A stretch of 64,000 bases of DNA from Aphanomyces cochlioides. Taxonomy: Eukaryota; Oomycota; Saprolegniomycetes; Saprolegniales; Verrucalvaceae. The stretch spans positions 434,001 to 498,000 of the forward strand of contig JAHQRK010000012.1 of the NCBI GenBank assembly GCA_019828595.1, given 5' to 3'. The notes under the pieces were generated by a model, which saw only the letters and a program-made list of their open reading frames with translations, did not search any database and was not told the DNA's origin. This document shows, one piece after another, positions 21,254 through 31,821 of the stretch; the stretch's first letter is position 1, and every line of letters begins with the position of its first letter. The position numbers and the translations under genes were made by a program.

Positions 21254-21380
21254 CTCTTAGGCAGTCGATGCGACGTGGAGGTGGAAATGCAACAACGTGA
21301 TGTGCCGTTCTGCTTTTGTTAGTCAAGACGCACTATTTATAGATAGCAATGGCTACGATTAGCACGTTGGTGCTATTTGC

Positions 21381-22400
21381 ATGCTCGCGGTGTTCACGTC
21401 GCGCGACTTGGTCGAGGCCATTGTCCAGTTTCAGGACGGGCTCTTTGGCGATCTCAAGCCACACTTTTCACGCAATCAGTCGACGATGGCTGTGCTGCAC
21501 CACGCCATTGCAAACAACAACATCCCTCTCGTCCAGCGTCTTCTAGCCTGTCGGCCGCATCTCATGACGTCCCAAGCTGTCGAGCTAGCTGCAGCGTTTG
21601 GCCATCTCGCCCTTGTTACGTATCTTCATGGCCAGATACCGCCAAGCGTCACATCGTCGGCAATTGACTGCGCGGCCCGCAATGGACATCTCGAAGTCGT
21701 GGCCTATCTTCACTCCCGAGGAATGGAAGTTTGTACAGTCCATGCGCTAGATGCCGCCATTCGAGGCAATCACTTGGACGTCGCGCGTTTCCTCCTCACG
21801 CATCGCAAAGAAGGCTGCTCGTCCATGATGGTCAACATGGCAGCAGCAGCTGGGCAGCTGGAAATGATCAAACTTCTCCACGAGCATGACGCTCCTGGCT
21901 TTTCAACGCAAACCATGGACATGGCTGCAAGTGCTGGCCACTTATCCATTGTAACATTTTTAAACGACCACCGAACCGAGGGATGCTCCGTGGATGCCAT
22001 GAACGATGCAGCCCGACGTGGCTTTTCAAAGCTTGTGTGCTACTTGCACCAGCAAGGCAAGACTTGCACAACCGATGCGATGGACGATGCTGCCGCCAAC
22101 GGCCATCTTGATATTGTCCGCTTCCTCCACAAGTACCGTCATGAAGGCTGCACGACCGACGCGATTGACTTGGCAGCGCGCAATGGACATTTAGAAGTTG
22201 TGAAATATCTCACATTCCACCGGTTTGAAGGATGCACCGACAATGCGATGAACGATGCAACGGCCTACGGACATGACCGCATCGTCGCTTTCCTCAAGCA
22301 GCATTGGATGGCCCGAAGCGACTACGAGCGCGCTGCCACGTTGGCGCACCGAGCTGGACATGGAGCAATCGCTTCCTTACTCGGTAGCTCATTCTTCTGA
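21381..22400 (+). CDS. Ankyrin-repeat protein
   Basis: A single exon of 339 codons starts at ATG 21381. After an N-terminal segment typical of oomycete ankyrin families (VFTSRDLVEAIVQFQDGLFGDLKPHF), nearly the whole protein is about eight degenerate repeats of 33 residues with the core 'AMDDAAANGHLDIVRFLHKYRHEGCTT'. In each, the 'A-A-x-x-G-H-L-x-V-V-x-x-L' ankyrin signature recurs with Cys-Thr in the loop. Such proteins are a large lineage-specific family in Aphanomyces/Saprolegnia. They presumably act as protein-binding scaffolds; no catalytic domain is present. Confidence 0.93.
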   Translation: MLAVFTSRDLVEAIVQFQDGLFGDLKPHFSRNQSTMAVLHHAIANNNIPLVQRLLACRPHLMTSQAVELAAAFGHLALVTYLHGQIPPSVTSSAIDCAARNGHLEVVAYLHSRGMEVCTVHALDAAIRGNHLDVARFLLTHRKEGCSSMMVNMAAAAGQLEMIKLLHEHDAPGFSTQTMDMAASAGHLSIVTFLNDHRTEGCSVDAMNDAARRGFSKLVCYLHQQGKTCTTDAMDDAAANGHLDIVRFLHKYRHEGCTTDAIDLAARNGHLEVVKYLTFHRFEGCTDNAMNDATAYGHDRIVAFLKQHWMARSDYERAATLAHRAGHGAIASLLGSSFF

Positions 22401-22517
22401 CTTGATTAGCAAAATACCTCCCTTTGAGATGAAAGGACATTTCAATGCGTGAAATTATCACACCACAAGCACGTGGCACTCTGTCGACGTACTATATAAG
22501 TTTATAGGGGTCATATT

Positions 22518-22527
22518 TATCCGGATG
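22518..22527. promoter_or_regulatory. CCGGAT palindrome upstream of CFAP300
   Basis: TTATCCGGAT lies 100 bp before the CFAP300 start codon (22627). A half-site-like ACGGATAATG follows at about 22580. Confidence 0.45.
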
Positions 22528-22626
22528 CCCGTTTAATTGCTCTGAAGTTTAAGAATATAACGTTTGAGAGGTTATTCGTACGGATAATGACATTTCGAAA
22601 AGTGAAAAGACACCACTGCAATCGAC

Positions 22627-23531
22627 ATGGCCGCTTCCATGCAAGAGTCGCGCTACGGATTTGAATGCATCCCAAACAACCTGGCTCAATGGGAGACAAG
22701 TGAGATGAAGCTGAAGTTCTTGCAATGGTTTGTAACTTCTGTTCCCTATCGCTATTGACTGGAAGCGTTTTGTAGGAACTTGGATCAGCATGGTCGCGTG
22801 AAGCGTTTCCGTGTCCGTGGAAAATTCGATCCCGCCGATGAGACCTCGTTCCTTCGCGCGTTCTTTGAGAGCCCTGAAGTGCGAGCAGAATTACCAGTAC
22901 TCTCTCTCAAAGTTGCTCTTGTTTTGAACTCATCGCATAGTTTCCATCGAGTATGCCACCATCAATTGAGTCGATGAGTTTTCGCAAGCTCAAGACATCG
23001 GTGTTGAGCATGGCATTCTTCGAAAAGCTCGAAGATAATCCTCGTACTCGCCGCTAAATGTTGTTCTTCTCAAGCATGTTCGTAGAGATTGCGTCCAAGA
23101 GCGGATACATTCGGAAGTGCTACGACGACGTCTACAACGACTGCACAGTCAGCGATTATCTCCGCGACATGGTTGTCAATCCTGACTCGGAGCATGCCTC
23201 GCTCTTCTCATCTGCCGAGCAAGACGAAGCAGTTTTTCAAATCTTCAAACGTCTCGTGATCGGCGGCGCGATGAGCCAGCCTGACGACAACTTGGAGCCA
23301 TACCTCTCGATGACCAAGCAAGTGTACAAAGCGCTCGTATCTGTGCGCAAGGAAGCCGACTCGAAAGCTCTCCAAGTCTACTCACAGGTGTACCTCTTCA
23401 CCGATGATGACTCTTCAAATCAGCCGCAATTATTTCCGACGTCATCGCCATTCAATGCATGCTTTGTTGCCGTCGATCCTAAGAAGCATGCTGTGCTCTG
23501 CTGGTATGCGCCGTTCGTGCCCTTTTGGTAG
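22627..23531 (+). CDS. CFAP300: Cilia- and flagella-associated protein 300
   Basis: Four exons: 22627-22727, 22776-22896, 22941-23043 and 23086-23531, with 42-48 bp introns. The joined protein of about 256 residues starts MAASMQESRYGFECIPNNLAQW. It continues with GRVKRFRVRGKFDPADETSFLRAFFESPEV and ends with the conserved half: GYIRKCYDDVYNDCTVSDYLRDMV, DSEHASLFSSAEQDEAVFQIFKRLVIGGAMSQPDDNLEPYLSMTKQVYKALVSV. Order and motifs match animal CFAP300 (C11orf70), a cytoplasmic factor needed for assembly of axonemal dynein arms. Its presence means the organism makes motile flagella (zoospores). Confidence 0.9.
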
Positions 23532-23588
23532 ATGAGTCTTCCATTCACTTACAAAAACCTTATAATACTAACGCGTAATTCCAAGCGT

Positions 23589-25085
23589 TTAGAGTTCATC
23601 GTGGTCCTTGCCGTGGGTTTCGCCGTCCAAGGTGAACTTCTTGGCATGTTCCTTCAAGAAAGAAGTGAAGCCAGCCACTTCGCGAGCGCCTTCGTAAGCG
23701 ATCGGGTTAGCCTTGTCGTTGGCAGGGAAGAAAAAGATGGTGGGGAAACCCTTGACATCAACCTTGGGGTGGTCAATTTCGTTTTCGGTGGCATCCATCT
23801 TGGCAATCACAATGCTGTCAACGCCAGCAAAGCTTTCAGCCAATTGTTCGTACTTAGGAGCCAACGACTTGCAGTGACCGCACCAAGGAGCGTAGAATTC
23901 CAACAAGACATCCTTGTCCGAGTTCATGACACGGGTTTCGAATTCCTTGCCGGAAATGACCTTGACGGCTTCGTTCGAGTCATCGTAAGGTTCAGCGGAC
24001 TTGAGCGAAGGCTTGAGTTCACCAGCGAAGTAGTCAGCTTCGAACTTCTTGAGGGAAGCACCCGTCAAGTGTTCGGTCAAATCAGCAGCTTGAGCTGGGT
24101 AAGGGTACTTCTTCATGCCAGCAGCCATGTTGACCAAGATGATGGCAGGCAAGTTTTCTTCCTTCAAGCCGAAGTAGTCAACAATGCGGGTTTCAGCAAG
24201 AGGAATGATGACGTGCAGGACCTTGCCCTTGTTGTCAGCAGCAGCTTCAGTGACAGATTCCAAGAGAGTTGGGTAGTAGTCCTTGGAAGCATCGGCAAAG
24301 ACCAACAAGTGTAGTTGGACATCACCGCCGAAGATTTGCGAGGCCTTGTCTTGGGAGAAAGTCATGACAAGAGGCTTGTTGTGTTCGCCAATGAAGTCCG
24401 CAATGTCCTTCTTGTTGAATTCACCTTCGAAGATAGCCTTGCGTTCGTCGAACTTCTTGTAGACAACGATCGAGCCAGCGGCCTTGACATCTTCGCTGAC
24501 CGAAGCATCTGTGGTGGCAACGATGATGGCAATTTCTTCAGAGTCGGCAACCTTTTCCAAAATGTCCTTTTGGGTGCCAGCAACATCGTCAATGTGAGCC
24601 AAGACGACAACGTCGTTAGCTTCCGTCAACTTGTTCAATTCATCAGCAGAGCTAATAATCTTGACAGCAGGGCCGGCGTTCTTAATGACCCACTTTTCAA
24701 TTTCGTCGGCAGTGCGGCCGCCGTTGTAAGCCTTGACAGCCGAAGGATCGGAGTCACCCTTGAAGAACTTCAAGGTAGGGAAGCCAGAGATACCGTACTT
24801 TTCACCGCTCTTGGTGTTGGCAGTGGCATCCAACTTGGCAATGCGAAGAGGGGGGTCGTTTTCCAACAAAGCCGAGGCAGCCTTGGCGTATTCAGGAGCC
24901 AAAGACTTGCAATGACCACACCATGGGGCATAAAATTCAACCAACAAGTAGTCGTTGGCCGCAATGGCTTCGTCAAAGTTGTCATCCGTCAAGACGAGAA
25001 CTTTGTCTTCTTCTTCAATGGCAGCGCCAGAGACAGCAGCAACGCCGAGCATGACCAAGGTCGACAACGTAGTCAAGAATCGCAT
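23589..25085 (-). CDS. Protein disulfide isomerase (a-b-b'-a')
   Basis: An uninterrupted 498-codon gene. An N-terminal signal peptide (MRFLTTLSTLVMLGVAAVSGA) is followed by thioredoxin domain a with FYAPWCGHCKSLAPEYAKAA, two inactive b domains, domain a' with EFYAPWCGHCKSLAPKYEQLA, and an acidic end with the ER-retention signal HDEL. Both CGHC active sites are intact, so it should oxidise and isomerise disulfides in the ER lumen. The strongly biased codon use, which leaves long open antisense frames, fits high expression. A divergent paralogue lies 4.2 kb away on the other strand (29288-30787). Confidence 0.97.
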   Translation of the reverse strand: MRFLTTLSTLVMLGVAAVSGAAIEEEDKVLVLTDDNFDEAIAANDYLLVEFYAPWCGHCKSLAPEYAKAASALLENDPPLRIAKLDATANTKSGEKYGISGFPTLKFFKGDSDPSAVKAYNGGRTADEIEKWVIKNAGPAVKIISSADELNKLTEANDVVVLAHIDDVAGTQKDILEKVADSEEIAIIVATTDASVSEDVKAAGSIVVYKKFDERKAIFEGEFNKKDIADFIGEHNKPLVMTFSQDKASQIFGGDVQLHLLVFADASKDYYPTLLESVTEAAADNKGKVLHVIIPLAETRIVDYFGLKEENLPAIILVNMAAGMKKYPYPAQAADLTEHLTGASLKKFEADYFAGELKPSLKSAEPYDDSNEAVKVISGKEFETRVMNSDKDVLLEFYAPWCGHCKSLAPKYEQLAESFAGVDSIVIAKMDATENEIDHPKVDVKGFPTIFFFPANDKANPIAYEGAREVAGFTSFLKEHAKKFTLDGETHGKDHDEL

Positions 25086-25234
25086 CTTTGTCGATCCCAG
25101 TAAAAGCGAAAGTGAGCCTTTAGACTAAATGATACGCGAAAATAACGCGCAAGCTTAGCCACACAAAAATATATGGGATGATTCAAATCCGCATATAGAC
25201 TATTTAATGAAATCATGGCAGATCTTAGTCCAAA

Positions 25235-26166
25235 TCAACGTAATATCCCATAAAAGGTGCCTTGCATACAAATTCCAAGAGAGACATGACACGTGGACAT
25301 GAAGGACGTCTTGATACAAATTCCCACACGATCAAATTCCCTACCCCTTGGCAAATCCATTGGCCAGATCGCAAAAAGAACTTGAAGCACTATGGAAGTC
25401 GCTCGACGAGAAGGATCTTCCACGTGTTGCCCTGCGAGCCGCCCAGACTCTCCACGAGGCATGCACACGAAACAGTACCAAAATTGACCTCGTGCTTCTT
25501 GTGGTCCAGCCGTTTGATCTGTGGAAACGACGCTTTGGGCAGGTTTTTCGGCTTGCAAAGATCGATCGGCGACTCTTGAACCAATTTCATGAATCAATCG
25601 TGATTGTCTGCTGGATAGCATACCACAGGAGTGTTCGGCAATACGAAGTCCTTTCAAGGTGGGCATACCATGCCACAGTGCACTCGAAACAACCAGCAGA
25701 TCAACCTCCTGGTAACTCTTGGACATGAGATCTCTGTAGACTCTCATCCGTGAGATATGACCTCCAAAGATCTCCTTGAAAGCTTGAGATACATCGCAGT
25801 GTTACAACGAGCTGAAACCAAACTCAACTTAGGCATGCACACGACAAACGCGTTGTATGACTGACCTTGTCGAACAAATGTGTTGAGCGGTCGTAAGAGC
25901 GACCCTACCTTGATAGCGTACCGTTGGCGTGAGTTGCAGGTCAAAGCGTCCACCCAACGTTCGAACTTGGTTGCTCACTCAGATCTTTTACCCATCGGCA
26001 CTCCCGCCACCAATGTGCAGTCCAGTGTAAGCCTTTTCACCGTCCTTTTCGCGCATTGACGACCGATTTCAGCGGTCGCGCCGAGAGAGCGACATACCTC
26101 GCCGTCTTGTGGGAAAGATGAGCAGCACAAATATTTGTCAGTCCTCTGCGTCGTCACGGTCGTCAA
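25235..26166 (-). CDS. Unidentified gene or gene remnant (weak)
   Basis: Several protein-like minus-strand pieces lie in different frames. They include AYTGLHIGGGSADG (about 26010), WVDALTCNSRQRYAIK (about 25930), QAFKEIFGGHISRMRVYRDLMSKSYQEVDLLVVSSALWHG (about 25680-25790) and ACLVESLGGSQGNTWKILLVERLP (ending 25390). Intron-like GTA...AG spacing exists between some of them. I do not recognise the family and could not build one clean exon chain, so it may be a degenerate gene. A plus-strand frame at 25348-25728 overlaps and looks less convincing. Confidence 0.3.
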
Positions 26167-26306
26167 CGTACTTCAATGAATGTACAGTTGAACAGAATTA
26201 AAGTATTAAAACATATGTATCCTGTACAATGCTGATTGTACGGTGTGTACGAACATACAAATTTCTTACACCAGGGTTTCTCGCCTTAAGACAAGAGGAG
26301 ACGACG

Positions 26307-29125
26307 ATGAGCGCGCACAAGCTGCCAGATTCGTTCCAGAAGATGCGTATCCAGCATATCCCCGCAGATAATCCTGGCCCTAACAACTATGCTGGACCAC
26401 CGTCGACAGCACGATCGACGTCAAGTGCACCTCAGAGTGGCGGCTTGTATCACCCAGCGATTCCCATTGTGCAACGTGGAAGCAACCCCAACTTGTACGC
26501 CATGACGAGTCCTCACAAAGGAGGGAGCAATGGAGGAGGATATTTACCGCAGCGAGGAAGCAGTCAAGATCTCTATTCACAAGGAGCGCCACAAAGTACC
26601 GGACGCGACCTGATTGCGGCTGCAGCCATGGCATCGCAAAAGAATCGACAACTCCGCAGCCGAACAGGAAACACATCAACGACGACTTCACCACCGTCAC
26701 GATCATTACACGAACAGGCATACTACAAGCCTCAAGAAACGGCACCATTGTCGGCAACTGCGATCCGAAAGAACCATAGTTGGAACAGCGGCAACGACTC
26801 GCTCCTGTACGAGGATCCTTCGTCCGCGATCCGCCCCCGGCGCAGTCAGACGGGACCTCCGTCTGCTACGCCATCGGGATATCCTTCCACATACTTCGGC
26901 GATGTCGACGAAGATGACAGCAGCTCAATCGGGTACATGGATGAAATGGAGATGAAGCAAAACTCGAGTTATTCAGGCCAAGGCTTCGACCGCGACGATG
27001 AAGAGGACGAAGATGACGAACAAGAAGGCGTCAACAACACATCGTTCGCTGCTCCAGAGCCAAAGAAGTACTCGAATATTGGCGTGCAGCATCATCACCG
27101 TCAGGTCAACTACGGTCCACATCAGCCTTCAGGTCCATCAAGGAACCAAATCCCTTCGTCACCACCAGCTCCCGGTCGAAGTGTCGCGCCACCGCCGCCT
27201 CCACAGCAGCCACATGTAGCCGCAGTACTTGAGCCACGCATCCCTCTTCAACACTCATCATCTAATGGGAAGGATGAATATTCCTCGAGCGGAGTGCGCC
27301 AAGATGGTGACATTTCAATTTGGGTCGGCACGTGGAATCTTGGCGCGGCAGATCCATTCAGCGACTCGCGAGGACTCATGGACGACGCCGATACAGCGCG
27401 TATGGTGCGGCATCTTGTCCCCCTTGGCTACGATTTGTACGTCCTCGGCGTCCAGGAAGGTGTGAACGAAAACGTCTACTTTGCGATCCAAGCCTACTTG
27501 AACCGAAACCCACAGCTCTTGCGCTACCACCGCAAGGAACTCCGCAACGACAAAGTCGTGTTTCCCAACAAACAAGCCCCCGTCGACGCTGTCTTCGACG
27601 CCGTGCGTGGCCGTGGCGATGGCGCTTTTATGGGTACCAAGTTTACAGGCATGGCTGTCTTTTGCGGCGAGCATGTGAGCGCTGATGTCCAAGTGCTGCG
27701 CGCGGGTGTTCACAAGTTTAACATTGCGTCGGGATCGAAAGGCGGCGTCGCTGTCGCGCTCAAGCTCAAGCAGACGACGGTGTGCTTTCTCAATTGCCAC
27801 TTGGATGCGCGCAACGACACGTACCGCCGCGAACAGATTCGTCTGCTCAACACCAACTTGGGCAAAGTCATGGGCAATCCGCACTTTGACCTGACGGAGC
27901 AGTTCCATCACATTGTCTGGATGGGCGATTTGAACTACCGCATCGTCAAGATGGACGCGACGGAAGTCCTGGACCTCTTGCGTGAAAACCGCATTCAGGA
28001 ACTGCACGAACGCGGCGACGGTCTCCTCAACGACCGCAGTCAAGGCATCTTTGAAGGCTTTGTCGAGCCCAACAAGTTTTTAAACTTCTACCCGACGTAC
28101 AAGAAATTTCCATTGCGAGGACTCATCAACATGGACGACTCGAGGTGGCCCGAGCAAGTCTACCGCGTCTTGTACAAAGAACCCTTCTACAAAGGCAAGT
28201 ATTTCCTCCATGGGGCCAAGGATTGACGGTTGTCGTAGGTGGCCAAGTCAAGAAACGCGTGCCAGGGTGGTGTGATCGCATCCTCATTCACTCGACGCCA
28301 ATCCGCACATCGAATCTCGTCCCGGAAAAAGTTTTGTGTCCATTCATCGAAGGCCGCTGGGTCGACAACTACCAGAGCATCAACGACGGCGTCGGCATGG
28401 ACGTCTCCGATCACAGTCCAGTGACGTGCACGCTGCTGCTCAAGTTTTCCAGACCGAATCTCGCCGCTCGAAACGAAGTAGGCGGGTCGTTCTATCGTAA
28501 CGTCGCCCCTCAAGGTATCAATCCCGATGGCATGGCCATGACGGTCTTCGTCCTAGTGACTGCGACCGACGCCATGGGCGCCTCATACACAGATCTGCGT
28601 CCAAGCGTGCGATTTCAAGGTCCTTCGTATGCCGGAGGCCCTCACGGACCGATTACGACCATCCTGACGCTTTTCAACATGGTAACTTCATCAGCAAGGG
28701 CTCGCATGATGGATGTGTTTTGTGCGTAGATTATCACGTGGAACAACGTTGCGCATGTGCCGAAGAAATGCCGCGTCGTCGCGCCATTGCTGGGCGAAGA
28801 CGACTTGAACAAACAGACTGAAGCGATGGGCGAGCGAAGTCTCTCCGTCACGAACCTCTTTGCGCTCAGCTTGAACGTGAAATTGCACCACGAACGAAGT
28901 CTCCAAGATCTCCACATGATGATCTGGGTCCGCCACGAAACTGTCGTCGGCCACTGCATGATTTCATTGCGGCGCGTCGCGGAGCTCCAGACCGAAGGCG
29001 GCGACGAAGCGCGGTACAAATCCAAGCTCTACTACAACGGCGCCCCCGTCATGCTCGACAACGACCACGTCAAAGTCATCTTCTCCGTCAAGCTGAACCA
29101 TCTGCAAGGCATCAAGGCACACTAG
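26307..29125 (+). CDS. Inositol polyphosphate 5-phosphatase with a C-terminal C2-like region
   Basis: Three exons: 26307-28194, 28239-28681 and 28730-29125. The first intron is a GC-AG intron (AAAG|GCAAGT...GTAG). The first 330 residues are low-complexity (Ser/Pro/Gln-rich, an acidic run, a proline run). The catalytic domain follows: IWVGTWNLGAADPF, LGVQEGV, GSKGGVAVAL, HLDARNDTYRREQI, and the two diagnostic type II 5-phosphatase motifs VWMGDLNYRI and KRVPGWCDRIL, then MDVSDHSPVTC. The end (MTVFVLVTATDAMG..., LQDLHMMIWVRHETVVGH) looks like a C2 domain. The enzyme removes the 5-phosphate of inositol lipids such as PI(4,5)P2 and acts in membrane traffic. No Sac1 or RhoGAP domain is present. An in-frame upstream ATG at 26229 is possible but less likely. 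Confidence 0.9.
28195..28238 (+). other. GC-AG intron in the 5-phosphatase gene
   Basis: The only frame-preserving splice between YKG and GQVKKRVPGWCDR uses AG|GCAAGT as donor and TCGTAG as acceptor. The GT a few bases downstream (GTATTT) would break the frame of the conserved motif. Confidence 0.75.
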
Positions 29126-29287
29126 ACGACCACGGAGAACGCCGCGGCGGCAGCGGCGACGACGAATGAAGCATGTAGGATATTTTAAACCAACACACGA
29201 TGGCATCATGTTGAATGAAACTGTGTAGAACAACAATGAGAGAAGGGACGGACTTGCATTTTTTCGATCTTCCTCGGCACTGCCTTC

Positions 29288-30787
29288 ATGCAGCTCTTCC
29301 TGGTGTTTCTCGCTGTCGCCGCCGCGTTCGAGTTTCCCCTCCCGACATTCCACGAAGAGAATCATGTCCTCGTCTTGACCGACGCCGACTTTGACGACGC
29401 CATCTTGACGCACGACACACTCCTCGTCAACTTTTGCTCCAAGAAGAGTCCTTTCTGCGGGATGGTCCAGCCAGAGTTCCGCGACGCCGCCAAACGCCTC
29501 ATGGATATCGATCCTGCCTTGAGGCTGGCGACGGTCGACGCTGGAACGAACCCAAAGACCCCGGCGCTGTACAACCTCGACAAGTTTCCAGTGTTCAAAC
29601 TCTTTCGAGGCCACAACGATCCAAGAACAGTCCGCGACTACAGCGGCGATCTCTCCGCGCATGGCATTGCCGAGTGGATGCAAGAACACTCCAAGCCTCT
29701 CGTGATGGTCGTGACGACCGTTGAAGAGGTTGAAGCGCTTCGCGAGAAGTTTCCCGTCGTCCTCTTGGCCCATCTCGATGAAATCGACGGCGAAATGCAC
29801 CAAGAACTTGAACTCGTCGCCGAACACGATCGAGTCTCCGTGGTCTGCGCCACAACCGACGGCTCGCTCCATCCTGGAATCGACCAAGTGGGCGGTGCCG
29901 TTCTCTTTAAAGCCTTTGACGAGCGACTGGCCATCTTCGACGGCGTCTTTACCCACGACGCGTTGTCGGCATTTCTGCGGCGGCATAAATTCCCCATGCT
30001 ATCTGTGATGACTGTGGAGAACAGTCCATCGCTCATGGCGCCCAGTAATCCTTCCCGCTTGCTCCTCTTGACTCACTTGGACGAGCCGACGTATCCATCC
30101 ATTGCCGACGCCGTCACGGCGGCCGCTTTCCACAGCCGCAAGGATATCGTCCACGTCGTGGTGCCCATCTCGGATAGAAGTCGCCATATCCTCGAGCATT
30201 TTGGCCTTGACGAAGACGAGGATGTCCCCGCGCTGGTGCTCATGAATGCGCCCAAGTCGCAGTTCTACCGCTTCCCTCTCTACGGCAACAACTTGATCCA
30301 CAACCACAAGGTGGTCGAGCCGCTCCTCGTCGAGTTTGAAGCTAAGTACTTGCGCGGAGAATTAGTGCCCGATGCGCCGCCTCCCGAGAAACTGCGGCCG
30401 AATCTGTACACGCACGTCAATGCTGGCGCGTACGAGATGGGCGTCCTCGAGAGAGACGACGTGGACGCGCTCGTCTTCTTCTTCGCGCCGTCGTGCGAGA
30501 TTTGCCAAGCTCTCCGCGCGGTTTTTCACCAAGTCGCGGTTGCCTTTATGACTGTGCCGTCGATTCACTTTGGCGAAGTGGATGGCTCAGTCAATAAAGT
30601 GGCGCAACCTCGTCGAGGCGAGCCGCTCTACCCGTCCATTTACTTCTACCCTGCAAAGGATCGCGCGCACATTGTCGAGTACGTCGGAGTCGTCACCGTT
30701 GAAGCTATCACGGACTACCTCAAGGTTCACGCTAGGAAATTTAGCCTCGATGGACAGATCTATGGTAAACGCCACGATGCAATCTAA
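29288..30787 (+). CDS. Degenerate PDI-like protein without HDEL
   Basis: A single exon of 499 codons with a signal peptide (MQLFLVFLAVAAAFEF). It is collinear with the canonical PDI at 23589-25085 throughout (VLTDADFDDAIL, KFPVFKLFRGHNDP, GEMHQELELVAEHDRVSVVCATTD, KYLRGEL, ARKFSLDGQIYGK). The first active site reads KKSPFCGM where the canonical protein has APWCGHCK, so only one cysteine remains. The second reads APSCEICQ, keeping a CxxC with a very different interior. The C-terminus is KRHDAI in place of KDHDEL, so the retrieval signal is gone. Inferred role: a secreted or differently placed chaperone/redox protein. The intact frame over 1.5 kb argues against a pseudogene. Confidence 0.88.
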   Translation: MQLFLVFLAVAAAFEFPLPTFHEENHVLVLTDADFDDAILTHDTLLVNFCSKKSPFCGMVQPEFRDAAKRLMDIDPALRLATVDAGTNPKTPALYNLDKFPVFKLFRGHNDPRTVRDYSGDLSAHGIAEWMQEHSKPLVMVVTTVEEVEALREKFPVVLLAHLDEIDGEMHQELELVAEHDRVSVVCATTDGSLHPGIDQVGGAVLFKAFDERLAIFDGVFTHDALSAFLRRHKFPMLSVMTVENSPSLMAPSNPSRLLLLTHLDEPTYPSIADAVTAAAFHSRKDIVHVVVPISDRSRHILEHFGLDEDEDVPALVLMNAPKSQFYRFPLYGNNLIHNHKVVEPLLVEFEAKYLRGELVPDAPPPEKLRPNLYTHVNAGAYEMGVLERDDVDALVFFFAPSCEICQALRAVFHQVAVAFMTVPSIHFGEVDGSVNKVAQPRRGEPLYPSIYFYPAKDRAHIVEYVGVVTVEAITDYLKVHARKFSLDGQIYGKRHDAI

Positions 30788-30852
30788 GTCAGCATGTAGC
30801 GAGCTCGCTGTAGCTTGTCTTGAGTGGATTTCGCATCGCTCGCCGTCTTGGA

Positions 30853-31086
30853 TCATTCGTTCTTGGCGACCTTGTGGCCTGCAACGTGGCCTGCACTTCT
30901 CTCTGCACCTTTTGCTTCACTACTTTCGCTTGCCACGTTGGCCACTTGGGCCATTGCGTCAGAGGACTCTTCAGACGCGCTTAGACGAAAGCCGATCGCG
31001 GCGCAGACGACTGCAAGCATGAAAAGCATCAACGGCACGGGGCACATGGTTGAAATGATGTCCAGCACGTCAATCTCCCAAGGCAT
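30853..31086 (-). CDS. Small single-pass membrane protein, unknown
   Basis: 77 codons from the ATG at 31086: MPWEIDVLDIISTMCPVPLMLFMLAVVCAAIGFRL gives one strong membrane segment. It is followed by a polar tail rich in Ser/Glu/Ala and ending HKVAKNE. There is no recognisable family. It converges on the PDI-like gene with 65 bp between stops. The size and single-helix layout resemble many short ER or mitochondrial membrane proteins; the assignment as a gene rests on composition only. Confidence 0.5.
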   Translation of the reverse strand: MPWEIDVLDIISTMCPVPLMLFMLAVVCAAIGFRLSASEESSDAMAQVANVASESSEAKGAERSAGHVAGHKVAKNE

Positions 31087-31821
31087 CACAATGTTGTCGA
31101 CTAAAATGCATATATTTTACAAATTAATATCGAAATATTCCGAATTAGGACATTGAATTATTTTATATTGAATATTGTATTCACTCTGCAACATCAATAT
31201 GGCACGGTTTACCTGTACTCGATGTCTATACGCCAAATTTCGATGTAAATTGCTCGCACAAGATTATCTCTCATCTATTCTCTATTTATACGATGATACA
31301 AGTGCCAAAAACATGGTGCTTTCGTTCTTTCTTCTGGATCGATAGCATGAATTCCACAAGATTATTTGTTATTTTGTGTATTTTCATAAATATGAAAATG
31401 CTGCATACAAATATCAAGGCAAATTTGCATACTTTATGCTAAATGGAAATTCTAACATAGAAGGTTAGTGACTCGACTGAGTTGTGATTGGCTAGATTTA
31501 TTTCAACTCGCAATTTGATTGGCTTAGAACTTGTAATTTTGGCCAATGAGAATGACTTATGAGCGAAGAGCACACGCCAGCACGGGTCGTCCTGTAATGC
31601 CGAGCGTCCGACCGTCACATGTCAACATGGCGCCAAGTGCCGCCTGGACACGGGAGAAGGCGGCAGCCCCAGCGTACGATAGGACTAAAGCAGTGCGCTG
31701 GATAAGGAATGCCGGAGAAGTCTCGCTGCGTACTTTATAATATAGCGTACTTTATTGTGGAGAACTTGATGGGGCGTCTCCCACCTCACCGCATATTCAT
31801 TCAAGGCTCAGCCAGTCGACC
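31087..31821. other. AT-rich intergenic stretch with CCAAT-type boxes
   Basis: AT-rich DNA without a supported gene at 31100-31480. Then come three inverted or direct CCAAT words: GATTGGCTAG (31487), TTGATTGGCTTAGAAC (31516) and TTGGCCAATGAG (31539), about 280-335 bp upstream of the succinate dehydrogenase subunit gene. An open frame at 31546-31740 has no features. Confidence 0.45.

Noticed and set aside
23532..25103. Two long plus-strand frames (260 and 262 codons) opposite the PDI gene
   Set aside because: Antisense shadows of the biased PDI codons. The PDI frame has a signal peptide, two CGHC sites and HDEL.
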